NCBI RefSeq assembly: GCF_006539505.1 | Contig: NZ_BJND01000003.1 | Span: 62,001-126,000, forward strand | Reading direction: 5' to 3' | DNA: 64,000 nucleotides | DNA from: Streptomyces spinoverrucosus | GTDB taxonomy: Bacteria; Actinomycetota; Actinomycetes; Streptomycetales; Streptomycetaceae | Translations under genes and position numbers: made by a program | Part shown: piece after piece, positions 8,521 to 17,361 of the stretch | How positions within the stretch are numbered: the first letter of the stretch is position 1 | Layout: each line of letters starts with the position of its first letter | Notes under the pieces: model-generated | Databases searched by the model: none | What the model saw: the letters and a program-made list of their open reading frames with translations, nothing else | What the model was told of the DNA's origin: nothing

Positions 8521-10863
8521 TCAGTGGGCGTTCGGTGTGCGGTGCGGGGGCTGTTCCGGGGTCGGGCGCTCGGGTGTCGGCGGGACCGTGCGGACGGCGG
8601 GGCTGTCGGGGCCGACGTTCAGGTGCTCGCCGTGGTGAGTGATCGTCAGGCGTGGGCCGGATAGCAGGGTGTACGTGGCCTTGTCGGGGCTGATCTCCAC
8701 GTGCAGGCGGCGGTCGAGGAGCTGGATCGTGAAGGCGAGCCTGCTGAACCGTTCGGGCAGGCGGGGCGCGAAGCGCAGCGTGTCGCCGGTGCGGCGCATC
8801 CCGCCGAAACCGGCGACCAGCGCCATCCACGTACCGGCCAGCGACGCGATGTGCAGCCCGTCGCGGGTGTTCTGCTCCAGGTCGGCCAGGTCCATCAGGG
8901 CCGCCTCGACGGTGTAGTCGTAGGCGAGGCCGAGATGGCCGGCCTGGGCGGCGATGACGGCCTGGACGCAGGCGGAGAGCGAGGAGTCCCGCACCGTCAG
9001 CGGCTCGTAGTAGGCGAAGTTGCGGGCGATGTGCTCGTCGTCGAAGTGGCTGCCGCAGGTGTACATCGCAAGGACCAGGTCGGCCTGCTTGACGACCTGC
9101 TTGCGGTACAGGTCGAAGTACGGGAAGTGCAGCATCAGCGGGAACTGGTCGGGGCCCGTCGACTCGAAGTCCCAGCGCTGGTAGCGGGTGAAGCCCGCGT
9201 GCTGCTCGTGCACGCCGAGGTCGGGGTTGTACGGGATGTGCATGGCGGTGGCCGCTGCGCGCCAGGCGGCGCTCTCCTCGTGGTCCACGTCCAGTTGCGC
9301 GGCCTGTTCCGGGTGGCGTTCGACGGCGGCGGCGGCGGCCAGCAGGTTCGCCCGGGCCATGAGGTTGGTGTACGTGTTGTCGTCGGCGATCGCGCTGTAC
9401 TCGTCCGGGCCGGTGACACCGTCGATGTGGAAGGCGCCGTGGTGGTCGTGGTGGCCGAGGGAGCGCCACAGCCGGGCCGTCTCCACCAGCAGCTCCACGC
9501 CGGTGTCCCGCTCGAAGTCGCGGTCGCCGGTCGCCGCCACGTACCGGACGACGGCGTCGGCTATGTCGGCGTTGACGTGGAAGGCGGCGGTGCCGGCGGG
9601 CCAGTACGCCGAACCCTCCGAGCCCTCGATCGTCCGCCATGGGAACGCCGCGCCGCGCAGGCCGAGTTGGGCGGCGCGTTCGCGGGCGGCGGGCAGGGTG
9701 TTCTGCCGCCAGCGCAGCGCCTCGGCGACGGCACCCGGCGAGGTGTAGGTCAGCAGGGGCAGCACGAAGGTCTCGGTGTCCCAGAAGGCGTGGCCGTCGT
9801 AGCCGGAGCCGGTCAGGCCCTTGGCGGGTATCGCTCGGCCCTCGGCGCGGGCGCCCGCCTGGAGGACGTGGAAGAGGGCGAAGCGGACCGCCTGCTGGAT
9901 CTCCTCGTCGCCGTCGACCTCTACGTCGGCCCGCGCCCAGAAGTCGTCCAGATACGCCTGCTGTTCGTCGAGCAGGCCCTGCCAGCCGCTGTGCGCGGCC
10001 GCCGCCAGCGCCGCCTCGACCTGGTCGCTCATCGCGGGCCGGGAGCGGACGCCGGACCAGCCGTGCGCGACCAGCTTCTCCACCCGCAGCCGCTCACCGG
10101 GGTCGAGCACGGAGGTGACGGTCAGGCGGGCCACGTCCACATTGCTCTCGCTGCTCGTGGTCGTGCGCTCCGGGCCGGTCAGGACGTGGTCGGCGGCCAC
10201 GGCGACGCGCAGGCCGCTGCGCCGGGTGCGGTGCACGAGGCGCAGCCGGGGGCCGTCGGCGAAGTCCTCCTCGTGCTCCAGCGGCGACTTCAGCGCCCGG
10301 GCGGCACGCGGGTCGCCGTTCGGCTCGGGCAGGCTCTCGTTGGCGACCAGCTCCGACTGGATCACCACCCGCGTACGGCTGTCGACGGGCTCCACCTCGT
10401 ACGCCACGGCGGCGATCGCCCGCTGCGTGAGCGACACCAGCCGCGTCGAACGCACCCGCACCGTCGAACCGGCCGGTGAGGTCCACTCGCAGACCCGCTC
10501 AAGGACACCCCTGCGCAGATCCAGGGTCCGTTCGTGCGCGACGAGCCGCCCGTAGCGCAGGTCGAACGGCTCGTCGTCGACGAGCAGCCGGACGACCTTG
10601 CCGTTGGTGACGTTGATGACCGTCTGACCGGACTCCGGATAGCCGTACCCGGCCTCGGCGTACGGCAGCGGATGCAGCTCGTGCACCCCGTTGAGGTACG
10701 AGCCGGGCAGGCCGTGCGGCTCGCCCTCGTCGAGGTTGCCGCGCCAGCCGACATGGCCGTTGGACAACGCGAACACGGACTCGCTCTGTGCCAGCACGTC
10801 GAGTTTGAGGTCCGTCTCCCGCACGGTCCACGGCTCGACGGCGTACGCCCCCTGTGCGATCAC
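8521..10863 (-). CDS. GH65 glycoside phosphorylase (maltose/trehalose/kojibiose type)
   Basis: Cytosolic inverting phosphorylase of 780 aa, typical of GH65. The N-terminal super-beta-sandwich starts with LSNGHVGWRGNLDEGEPHGL. The (alpha/alpha)6 catalytic barrel contains KGLTGSGYDGHAFWDTET and the catalytic acid Glu488 in GPDEY. The C-terminal beta domain ends in a Pro/Thr-rich tail. It splits an alpha-linked glucobiose with phosphate to beta-glucose-1-phosphate and glucose. The start is GTG at 10863, overlapping the stop of the beta-phosphoglucomutase-like gene (GTGA), so translation is coupled. That partner converts the product to glucose-6-phosphate. The preferred disaccharide cannot be decided by eye. 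Confidence 0.92.
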   Translation of the reverse strand: MIAQGAYAVEPWTVRETDLKLDVLAQSESVFALSNGHVGWRGNLDEGEPHGLPGSYLNGVHELHPLPYAEAGYGYPESGQTVINVTNGKVVRLLVDDEPFDLRYGRLVAHERTLDLRRGVLERVCEWTSPAGSTVRVRSTRLVSLTQRAIAAVAYEVEPVDSRTRVVIQSELVANESLPEPNGDPRAARALKSPLEHEEDFADGPRLRLVHRTRRSGLRVAVAADHVLTGPERTTTSSESNVDVARLTVTSVLDPGERLRVEKLVAHGWSGVRSRPAMSDQVEAALAAAAHSGWQGLLDEQQAYLDDFWARADVEVDGDEEIQQAVRFALFHVLQAGARAEGRAIPAKGLTGSGYDGHAFWDTETFVLPLLTYTSPGAVAEALRWRQNTLPAARERAAQLGLRGAAFPWRTIEGSEGSAYWPAGTAAFHVNADIADAVVRYVAATGDRDFERDTGVELLVETARLWRSLGHHDHHGAFHIDGVTGPDEYSAIADDNTYTNLMARANLLAAAAAVERHPEQAAQLDVDHEESAAWRAAATAMHIPYNPDLGVHEQHAGFTRYQRWDFESTGPDQFPLMLHFPYFDLYRKQVVKQADLVLAMYTCGSHFDDEHIARNFAYYEPLTVRDSSLSACVQAVIAAQAGHLGLAYDYTVEAALMDLADLEQNTRDGLHIASLAGTWMALVAGFGGMRRTGDTLRFAPRLPERFSRLAFTIQLLDRRLHVEISPDKATYTLLSGPRLTITHHGEHLNVGPDSPAVRTVPPTPERPTPEQPPHRTPNAH

Positions 10864-11600
10864 TCCTTGCCCCCCAGTTCGGCGAGATCCTCTACGACCC
10901 GGTCCGCGCCGTGCGCGTACAGGGCCTCGGCCTGTCCGGCGCGGTCGACGCCGACAACGTAACCGAAGTCGCCCGCGCGCCCGGCGTCCATGCCGGCCAG
11001 CGCGTCCTCGAACACGGCCGCCTGCCGCGCCTCGACGCCGAGGTCGTGGGCGGCGGCCAGGAAGGTGTCCGGTCGCGGCTTCCCCGGCAGCTTCCGCTCC
11101 GCCGCCACCACGCCGTCGATGCGTACGTCGAACAGCTCCTCGGCGTCGATCGCGCGCAGCACGTCACGGCAGTTGGCGCTGGACGAGACGATCGCGGTGC
11201 GCAGGCCCTGGGCGCGGACCGCCTCGATGTAGCGCAGGGTGCTGTCGTAGGCCTCGACGCCGCCGCTGCGGATCTTCGCCAGGAGGAGCTCGTTCTTGCG
11301 GTTGCCGACGCCGTGCACGGTCGGGGCGTCGGGCGGGTCGTCGGGGCTGCCTTCGGGCAGGTGGATGCCGCGGGAGGCGAGGAAGGTGCGCACGCCGTCC
11401 GCGCGGGGGCGGCCGTCGACATACTCGTCGTAGTCGGCGACGGCGTCGAACAGCCGGAAGTCGTCGCCGTCGCGCTCGCGCAGGAAGGCGTCGAACGTCT
11501 CCTTCCAGGCGGCGGCGTGCACCACGGCCGTCTTGGTGACGACCCCGTCGAGGTCGAAGAGGCAGGCCAGGATTTCTTCGGGGAGACCGAGCTCTGTCAT
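10860..11600 (-). CDS. HAD hydrolase, beta-phosphoglucomutase-like
   Basis: Converts beta-glucose-1-phosphate to glucose-6-phosphate, the product step of GH65 phosphorolysis. The 246-aa protein has HAD motif I FDLDGVVTKT with nucleophile Asp and acid/base Asp two residues later, motif II VSSSANC, motif III Lys in ERKLPGKPRPD, and motif IV FEDALAGMDAG. The helical cap after motif I carries the substrate segment (VHGVGNRKNELL). Many Streptomyces members have this architecture fused or adjacent to GH65. ATG 11600 is chosen because residues upstream of it look like translated leader. It is the first gene of a two-gene operon, coupled by a 4-nt overlap. Confidence 0.9.
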   Translation of the reverse strand: MTELGLPEEILACLFDLDGVVTKTAVVHAAAWKETFDAFLRERDGDDFRLFDAVADYDEYVDGRPRADGVRTFLASRGIHLPEGSPDDPPDAPTVHGVGNRKNELLLAKIRSGGVEAYDSTLRYIEAVRAQGLRTAIVSSSANCRDVLRAIDAEELFDVRIDGVVAAERKLPGKPRPDTFLAAAHDLGVEARQAAVFEDALAGMDAGRAGDFGYVVGVDRAGQAEALYAHGADRVVEDLAELGGKE

Positions 11601-11676
11601 ACAGGGACGGTTCCCCGGCTCGCCGGGGTCCAGTGGGTGGCGGGCGCCACACCGGGCACGTTCCGCCGTACGACGG

Positions 11677-12072
11677 TCAGTCGAGGGGGAACGAGTGGTG
11701 CTCGTGCGCGATCCGCCAGCGGCCGTCCTCCTTGCGCAGGCCAATCGTCAGCCGCAGGCGCAGGGTGGGCTGCGCGGCGAGTTCCTTGGGCATGCCGCAG
11801 CGCAGCAGGGCGTGCGCGTAGGCCACCTCGGTGCCCGCGGTGACGTCCAGGGACTCGATCTCGAAGGACGCGCCCTGGGACTGCCACTCGAAGAACGGCG
11901 GCCAGGTGTCCCGGTAGGCGTCGATACCGCGGACGCCCTCGTGCGGTGGCGGCACGTCGAACATGACGATGTCCTCGGTGTGGTCCGCGAGGACGCCGTC
12001 GAGGTCTCCACGGTGGACGGCTTCGGCCCACCGGGTGATGAGGTCACGGATCAGGGTCTCGTCGTCGGACAT
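11677..12072 (-). CDS. SnoaL/NTF2-like protein (SgcJ/EcaC type)
   Basis: Small cytosolic cone-fold protein (131 aa) of the NTF2/SnoaL superfamily. Features are the opening helix DETLIRDLITRWAEAVHRGD, the HTEDIVMFDVPPP strand with GVRGIDAYRDTW, and the C-terminal strands LRLRLTIGLRKEDGRWRIAHEHHSFPLD. The family includes ketosteroid isomerase-like enzymes and many uncharacterised calcium/calmodulin kinase association-domain proteins; no catalytic acid pair typical of isomerases stands out. ATG 12072 is the only sensible start. It is 77 bp downstream of nothing but the pyrimidine-rich repeats, and divergent from the P-loop kinase gene. Confidence 0.82.
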   Translation of the reverse strand: MSDDETLIRDLITRWAEAVHRGDLDGVLADHTEDIVMFDVPPPHEGVRGIDAYRDTWPPFFEWQSQGASFEIESLDVTAGTEVAYAHALLRCGMPKELAAQPTLRLRLTIGLRKEDGRWRIAHEHHSFPLD

Positions 12073-12084
12073 GTGCCTTGCTCC

Positions 12085-12161
12085 CTTCTTCCTGTCTCTC
12101 CCCCCTTCTTCCTCGTCTCGCAACCCCCCTTCTTCCTCGTCTCGCAACCCCCCTTCTTCCT
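12085..12161. repeat. Four short tandem copies of CTTCTTCCT between divergent genes
   Basis: CTTCTTCCT recurs at 12085, 12105, 12129 and 12153. The last three lie in exact 24-bp units (C6-CTTCTTCCTCGTCTCGCAA). The array lies between the SnoaL-like gene (start 12072) and the kinase gene (start near 12235). On the minus strand it is a purine-rich GAAGAAGG series directly in the SnoaL leader. Confidence 0.8.
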
Positions 12162-12234
12162 CATCTCTCCCCTGATCCGACTCTGCCCGGAGCCGGAACT
12201 CATCGCCCGTCGGCCGGATGCCACACTCTGCTGT

Positions 12235-12912
12235 GTGCCAGTGACCTTCGACGACCTCCTGGCCCGCGCCCGTGCCCTCGCGGCGGACGGCCGCCGGGCC
12301 GTCCTCGGCATCACCGGCAGCCCCGGCGCGGGCAAGACGACCCTCGCGGAACGCCTGGTGCGGGAGCTGAACGACACCGGCCGGCCCTGGGTCGCACACG
12401 TCCCCATGGACGGCTTCCACCTCGCCGACGTGGAGCTGGACCGGCTCGGCCGCCGCGAGCGCAAGGGCGCGCCCGACACCTTCGATGCGGCCGGGTACGC
12501 GGCCCTGCTGCGGCGGCTGCACGAGGACGGTGACGACGTGGTGTACGCGCCCGGCTTCGAGCGCGTCCTGGAGCAGCCGATCGCGGGCGCGATCCCGGTC
12601 CCGGCGACCGCCCGCCTGATCGTGACCGAGGGCAACTACCTGCTGCTCGACTCGGGCGCCTGGGCGCGGGTCCGGCCGCAGCTGGACGAGGTGTGGTTCT
12701 GCGAACTGCCCGAGCCGGAGCGAATCCGCCGCCTCGTCGCCCGGCACGAGGAGTTCGGCAAGGGCCACGAGGAGGCGGTGGCGTGGGTACTGGGGACGGA
12801 CCAGCGCAACGCCGAGCTGGTGGCGGCGACCCGGGGGCGTGCGGACCTGGTCGTGGGCATGGGCTGGCGGGGTTTCGACGTCAACTCCGGTTCGCCGGTT
12901 AGTGGGGCTTGA
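12235..12912 (+). CDS. P-loop nucleoside/nucleotide kinase-like protein
   Basis: Cytosolic kinase-fold protein of about 225 aa, related to uridine kinase and pantothenate kinase. Walker A is GSPGAGKTT (about residues 24-32). A substrate segment HVPMDGFHLAD and the Walker-B-like IVTEGNYLLLDSGAW follow, and then a lid region with ERIRRLVARHEEFGKGHEEA. The MDGFH motif is shared with the fructose/nucleoside kinase branch of this superfamily; the substrate is unknown. The start is GTG at 12235 (MPVTFDD) or GTG at 12241; neither has a clear SD. The last 14 nt overlap the convergent hypothetical gene. Confidence 0.85.
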   Translation: MPVTFDDLLARARALAADGRRAVLGITGSPGAGKTTLAERLVRELNDTGRPWVAHVPMDGFHLADVELDRLGRRERKGAPDTFDAAGYAALLRRLHEDGDDVVYAPGFERVLEQPIAGAIPVPATARLIVTEGNYLLLDSGAWARVRPQLDEVWFCELPEPERIRRLVARHEEFGKGHEEAVAWVLGTDQRNAELVAATRGRADLVVGMGWRGFDVNSGSPVSGA

Positions 12913-14734
12913 GTCTCAGCTCCGGTTCGCCGTGGGTGTCGCCCGCCGCGATGCCGATCAGGGCCGTGAAGGCCTCCGTGCGGACCGTCAGGCCGCGTGG
13001 GCCGGGCTCGAACGTGGGGGCGAACGGGGTCGGATCGCCGTAGCGGACGGCGAAGACGTGCAGGTCCGCCGGTGCCTCCGGGGCCGGGGCCGCCTCCAGG
13101 GCCGTGGAGGAGATCAGGTGCCGCCAGCTTTCGTCCGGGTTGCCGAAGACGCGCGGGTCGGCGGCGAGTGCGAACGCCGCCTGCTCCTGGGTGACCTCGG
13201 CGCGGGCGTCGAAGTGGTCGGGCCCCGGCGCCGAGGGGTGCGTCAGGCGCAGGGGGCCCGCGGAGGTCACGCCGGCGGGCTGCGCGGTCCTGCGCACCCG
13301 GTCGCCGTCGTCCGCCGCGTACGGCATCCCGGCCAGCAGATACGGCGTCCCGGCCAGCCGCTGCACGGCGACCGTCACCCACAGACGCGTGCCGTCGGTG
13401 ACGTACAGGGACCGCACATGACGCAGGACGTGCTCGCGGTCCACGACCGGCTGGGTGACCAGCTTGCCCGCGAGGCCGCCGGTGCGCAGGTCGCGGACGC
13501 GGACCTCGCCGAACGGACGGCACAGCAGGAAGCCGTCCGTCACCGGGCCGAAGCCGTGCTGGCGGTGGACGGCGGCCGGGAGGTAGTAGGTGCCCGCCGC
13601 CTCGATCAGTGACGGGGTCATCCGGTCGTCGAACGCCACCGAGACGCCGCCCGCGCGCAGTTGGTGGCGGGCCGGGGTCGTCGAGGGCGTGCGGTGCCAG
13701 CCCGGGGTGTCCTGGATCTGCCAGACGAGCATGAAGGCGAAGTGGCCGTCGAGGCCGCCGTCGGGCTGTGCCGCGTGCCGGGCCCAGCGGGTGTCGCCCC
13801 GGTAGCGGCCCAGGTCGGCGCCGATACGGCGGCCGAAGTGCCGCAGGCCGAGGACCGCCTCGAAGCCGCAGTGCTGTTCGCTGTAGCGGGGCCCGCCGAG
13901 GTCGAAGCCGCCGCCCGTCAGGCGGGCGTCGAGATAGCGGGCGAGCGCGTCGCCGTCCTCGGCGAAGACCTCCTCGCCGCTGACCCGGTGGGCCTGGGCG
14001 AGGAAGGAGAGGGAGATGGGGCCGTAGTTGTTGTCGTACGCCCCGCCGTGCTCGGGTGGCAGGAGGGCACCCCGGTCGCGGATCCGGCGGGCGCGGATCT
14101 CGTGGTCGTACAGACTCATCGCCCGGAGCCGAACCGCCTTGCCCTCCGCGGGCGGGAGATGGCGTGCCAGCATCAGGCCGCCGACGACGCAGGCGATCGC
14201 CTGGTTGCCGGCCTGCTGCGGGTTGAAGAAGGTGGCCTCGGTCAGCCAGCGCCAGTAGCCGTGGGCCAACTCCCGCAGCGCGCTGACCGGTTCGTCGTCG
14301 AGGATGCTGTCCGTCGCGTCCAGCACGTTGACCGTCTGCAGCAGCGCCCACACCGTGCTCGGCCAGTCGCCGTGCGGGTGCGCGCCCGCCCGCAGGGCGA
14401 AGCGGGCGTACGGCAGTCCGGAGCCGCGGATCCTCAGGTTCGGATAGCCGGGGTTGTCCTCGCGGAACACCCGCTCGCGCAGATGGAAGGCGAGGCTGCG
14501 GCGCACCACCTCCGGCAGGCGTGGATCCCGGCCGCGCTGCCAGGCGAGCGCCAGCAGGGACGTGACGCCGAGGGAGGTGTCGCCGACGTCGAGGACGGCG
14601 GCGGGGTGTTCGAGGCTGCCGTCGGGCGCGATGCGGGCCAGGGCCTGCTCGGTGACGGCGGCGAGGACGGCGTCGTAGGCCTCGGGGGTGTCCGGCAGGT
14701 CGTGCAACGGACGGCGCTGGTAAGGGAGATGCAC
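12899..14734 (-). CDS. Large conserved hypothetical protein, helical-toroid-like (611 aa)
   Basis: Unknown function. GTG at 14734 has a fair SD (GGAAAGG); the open frame continues upstream to 14980, but that part has no coding character. The N-terminal half is rich in helices with conserved aromatic residues (YDNNYGPISLSFLAQAHR, FDLGGPRYSEQHCGFEAVLG), suggesting an (alpha/alpha) toroid like those of polysaccharide lyases or heparinases. The C-terminal half is beta-rich and sandwich-like. No signal peptide is seen. A carbohydrate-active enzyme is only inference from this domain pattern. The gene overlaps the kinase gene by 14 nt at its 3' end. Confidence 0.75.
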   Translation of the reverse strand: MHLPYQRRPLHDLPDTPEAYDAVLAAVTEQALARIAPDGSLEHPAAVLDVGDTSLGVTSLLALAWQRGRDPRLPEVVRRSLAFHLRERVFREDNPGYPNLRIRGSGLPYARFALRAGAHPHGDWPSTVWALLQTVNVLDATDSILDDEPVSALRELAHGYWRWLTEATFFNPQQAGNQAIACVVGGLMLARHLPPAEGKAVRLRAMSLYDHEIRARRIRDRGALLPPEHGGAYDNNYGPISLSFLAQAHRVSGEEVFAEDGDALARYLDARLTGGGFDLGGPRYSEQHCGFEAVLGLRHFGRRIGADLGRYRGDTRWARHAAQPDGGLDGHFAFMLVWQIQDTPGWHRTPSTTPARHQLRAGGVSVAFDDRMTPSLIEAAGTYYLPAAVHRQHGFGPVTDGFLLCRPFGEVRVRDLRTGGLAGKLVTQPVVDREHVLRHVRSLYVTDGTRLWVTVAVQRLAGTPYLLAGMPYAADDGDRVRRTAQPAGVTSAGPLRLTHPSAPGPDHFDARAEVTQEQAAFALAADPRVFGNPDESWRHLISSTALEAAPAPEAPADLHVFAVRYGDPTPFAPTFEPGPRGLTVRTEAFTALIGIAAGDTHGEPELRLKPH

Positions 14735-15007
14735 GTCGGTCAGCCTTTCCGCGCGGCCGCTTCGGCGAACGCGGCATCGGATAGGATCCCACGCGTTCAC
14801 ACAGCGAACATCAATGTCCGTCAGGCAGAACGAACACACCCGCACAGAGATCACCAGATCTCGTTCACCCGCAGGACATGGCGCCGTCGCCGGACCATCC
14901 CCGGACCGACACAACTCGCCCGTAGATCTTCGCTCGCAGGCCTTGAGTGCCTCACCCACCCCCGTCGCCACCGCACCCACCCACCCGAACTCCAGAGAGG
15001 CACCCTC

Positions 15008-16942
15008 ATGCCGTCACCAGCCGGGCACCCGTCCACCGCGTCGGCGGGTCAGCTCGCCCTCAACCGCCGGGGTTTCCTCAGGACCTCGCTGGGCACCTCC
15101 GCGGGACTGCTGGCCGCCCCGACCTTCGCCGGCTGGCTGGCCGCCGCGGACGCCAAGGCCGCCACCCCGCTCGCCGCGTTCGTCGACGACTACAAGAGCA
15201 ACGACACTGCCAACCGGACGCCCGAGACCAACGCCGTGGTGCGGATCCTCGGCGGGATGGCCGAGGTGTGGAAGACCGGCGACGCCTGGAACACCGGCAC
15301 GCCGCTCCACCCCGAGGTGCTGCGCGCCAACATGCGCTACTGCGCCCGGATCACGGCCAGGCGGACGCCGGAGCAGGCCAAGGAGGCGTTCATCGTCGAC
15401 CGGCAGCACCAGAGCTACGCGATGATCGCGGGCCTGGGCCCGCTGGCCGGCCTGTACCGGGAGGGCGCCAAGGCGGTCACCTCGATCACCAGCGCCCCGG
15501 ACGGCACCCCGGCCACCAAGATCAGCGACGCGGTTCCGGCCGACGCGCCCGCCGGATCGGCGCTCGGCGCGGGCTCGACCGCCTCGGAGCTGGGCAAGGT
15601 GGCCGAGCTGGTCAACACGGTGCGCGGCCCGTTCGCCTCCAGCAACCCCGCCAAGTTCACATACCAGTACCCGCGCCCGTGGCGCATGAACGAGGACAGC
15701 GAGGTCGTCGACACCGGGCGGACGGACGCGTTCGGCTACCCGGTGTACGACTGCGAGGTGATCGTCGCCCCGCAGCTGCTGCGTCAGCGCAGCACCAGCC
15801 CCGCCGACGACGGCGGGTTCCCCAGCGGTCACGCCAACGCCCTGCACCTGGCGTGCCTGGCGTACGCCTACGCGATACCCGAGCGGTTCCAGGAGCTGGT
15901 GACGCACGCCTTCGCGCTCGCCGACACCCGGATCGTGGCCGGTATGCACTCCCCCGTCGACGTCATCGGCGGCCGCGTCATGGCCACGGCCCTGGCGGCG
16001 GCCGCGCTGGCCGACCCGGCGAACGCGGAGCTGAAGGCCGCGGCGCGCGCCCAGGCCCTCGCCTACTTCCGGGCGCGGACCGGCACCACGGCGGACACCC
16101 TGAACGCCTACGCGCACTCGGCCGACGCCGAGACCGACCCGTACGCGGACCGGGCCGCCAACGCCCGTTCCGTGCGGCCCCGGTTGACGTACATCCTGAC
16201 CCGGCACGGCCGTAGCAAGCCGATGACCGTGCCCAAGGGCGCGGAGGTGCTGCTGGAGACGCGGCTGCCGTATCTGACCGCCGAGCAGCGCCGCGAGGTG
16301 CTGCGCACGACCGCGCTGCCCTCGGGGTACGTGCTGCTGGACGGCGTCGAGCAGTGGGGCCGGCTGAACCTGTTCGCCGCGGCGGACGGTTACGGCGCCT
16401 TCGACTCCGACGTGACAGTGACGCTGAACGCGGCGGCCGGCGGCTTCGGCGCAGCCGACGCCTGGCGCAACGACATCGACGGGCGGGGCGGGCTGACCAA
16501 GCGGGGCACCGGCACGCTGACCCTGACGGGCCACAACAAGTACACCGGCGGCACGGTGGTTTCGGGCGGTGTGCTGGCCGCCGGTTCGGGCCACGCGCTG
16601 GGGCACGGTGACGTGCGGGTGACCGGCGGCACGCTGAGGCTCGCCAAGTCGGTGCAGGTGCACGGCACCTACGCCCAGGAGTCGGGCACGCTGGAGGTGA
16701 CCCTGCGTTCGGGCAAGGAGCCCGCCCTGGAGGTGACGCGCCGGGCGATGCTCGGCCGGGGCAGCACGCTGTCCCTGCGGCTCGACGCCGACAAGCCGCC
16801 GGCCGCGGGCAGGACGATCCGCGTGCTCGACGTCCCGGTGCTGCGCGGCCAGTTCGACCGCGTCGAGCTGGACTCCGACACGCTGCGGGCCGTGCCGCTT
16901 TACACCGCGCGCGGTCTGTCGGTACGGCTGCTGAAGCGGTGA
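15008..16942 (+). CDS. Tat-exported PAP2/vanadium haloperoxidase-like protein with autotransporter-type repeat
   Basis: 644-aa exported protein. The twin-arginine signal is NRRGFLRTS (about residues 19-27), followed by a hydrophobic stretch ending AAADAKA. The acid-phosphatase/haloperoxidase triad is complete: KX6RP in KFTYQYPRPW, PSGH in GFPSGHANA, and TRIVAGMHSPVD, which fits SRX5HX3D with Ser changed to Thr. It should hydrolyse a phosphomonoester outside the cell or bind vanadate. After a linker, a Gly/Thr-rich segment (about 490-530; GTGTLTLTGHNKYTGGT, VVSGGVLAAG) matches passenger-associated transport repeats of Gram-negative autotransporters, followed by more beta-rich sequence. ATG 15008 follows GAGAGGCACC. 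Next is a repeat array. Confidence 0.88.
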   Translation: MPSPAGHPSTASAGQLALNRRGFLRTSLGTSAGLLAAPTFAGWLAAADAKAATPLAAFVDDYKSNDTANRTPETNAVVRILGGMAEVWKTGDAWNTGTPLHPEVLRANMRYCARITARRTPEQAKEAFIVDRQHQSYAMIAGLGPLAGLYREGAKAVTSITSAPDGTPATKISDAVPADAPAGSALGAGSTASELGKVAELVNTVRGPFASSNPAKFTYQYPRPWRMNEDSEVVDTGRTDAFGYPVYDCEVIVAPQLLRQRSTSPADDGGFPSGHANALHLACLAYAYAIPERFQELVTHAFALADTRIVAGMHSPVDVIGGRVMATALAAAALADPANAELKAAARAQALAYFRARTGTTADTLNAYAHSADAETDPYADRAANARSVRPRLTYILTRHGRSKPMTVPKGAEVLLETRLPYLTAEQRREVLRTTALPSGYVLLDGVEQWGRLNLFAAADGYGAFDSDVTVTLNAAAGGFGAADAWRNDIDGRGGLTKRGTGTLTLTGHNKYTGGTVVSGGVLAAGSGHALGHGDVRVTGGTLRLAKSVQVHGTYAQESGTLEVTLRSGKEPALEVTRRAMLGRGSTLSLRLDADKPPAAGRTIRVLDVPVLRGQFDRVELDSDTLRAVPLYTARGLSVRLLKR

Positions 16943-17004
16943 CGCCCGGCCGGTGCGGGAGCCTGTGCACGACCCCGACTCCCGCACCGGTTCCGGCCGC
17001 CCTC

Positions 17005-17310
17005 GGTGACCGGCGTGCGCCCCTGGCCCAACTGCCCCCGGTGACCGGCATGCGCCCCTGCTCCGACCGCCCCGGTGACCGGCATGCGCCCCTGCTCCAA
17101 CTGCCCCCCGTGACTGGCATTGGCCCTTGCTCCGGCTGCCACCGGTGACCCGCGTGCGCCCCTGCTCCGACCGCCCCGGTGACTGGCATTGGCCCCTGCT
17201 CCGGCTGCCACCGGTGACCCGCGTGCACACCTCCTCCGACCGCCCCCGGTGACCGGCATGCGCCCCCGCTCGGGCCGCCCCCGGATGACCGGCATGGGCC
17301 CCTGATCGCC
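17005..17310. repeat. Nine tandem units of 34/35 bp
   Basis: GGTGACCGGCATGCGCCCC-type units start at 17005, 17040, 17074, 17109, 17144, 17178, 17213, 17248 and 17283, separated by 35, 34, 35, 35, 34, 35, 35 and 35 bp. Two sub-families alternate: one reads GACCGGCATGCGCCCCTGCT, the other GACTGGCATTGGCCC. The array fills most of the 419 bp between the PAP2 gene and the RpiR gene and ends about 50 bp before the RpiR SD. Spacers are too short and units too contiguous for CRISPR. Confidence 0.93.
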
Positions 17311-17361
17311 ACGGTGCGTGAGCTATGTTGAAGCTCCGTGGGAAGCAAAGGAGGCGCACCC

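Noticed and set aside
17005..17310. CRISPR array
   Set aside because: Units are directly joined without unique spacers, and no cas gene is present.
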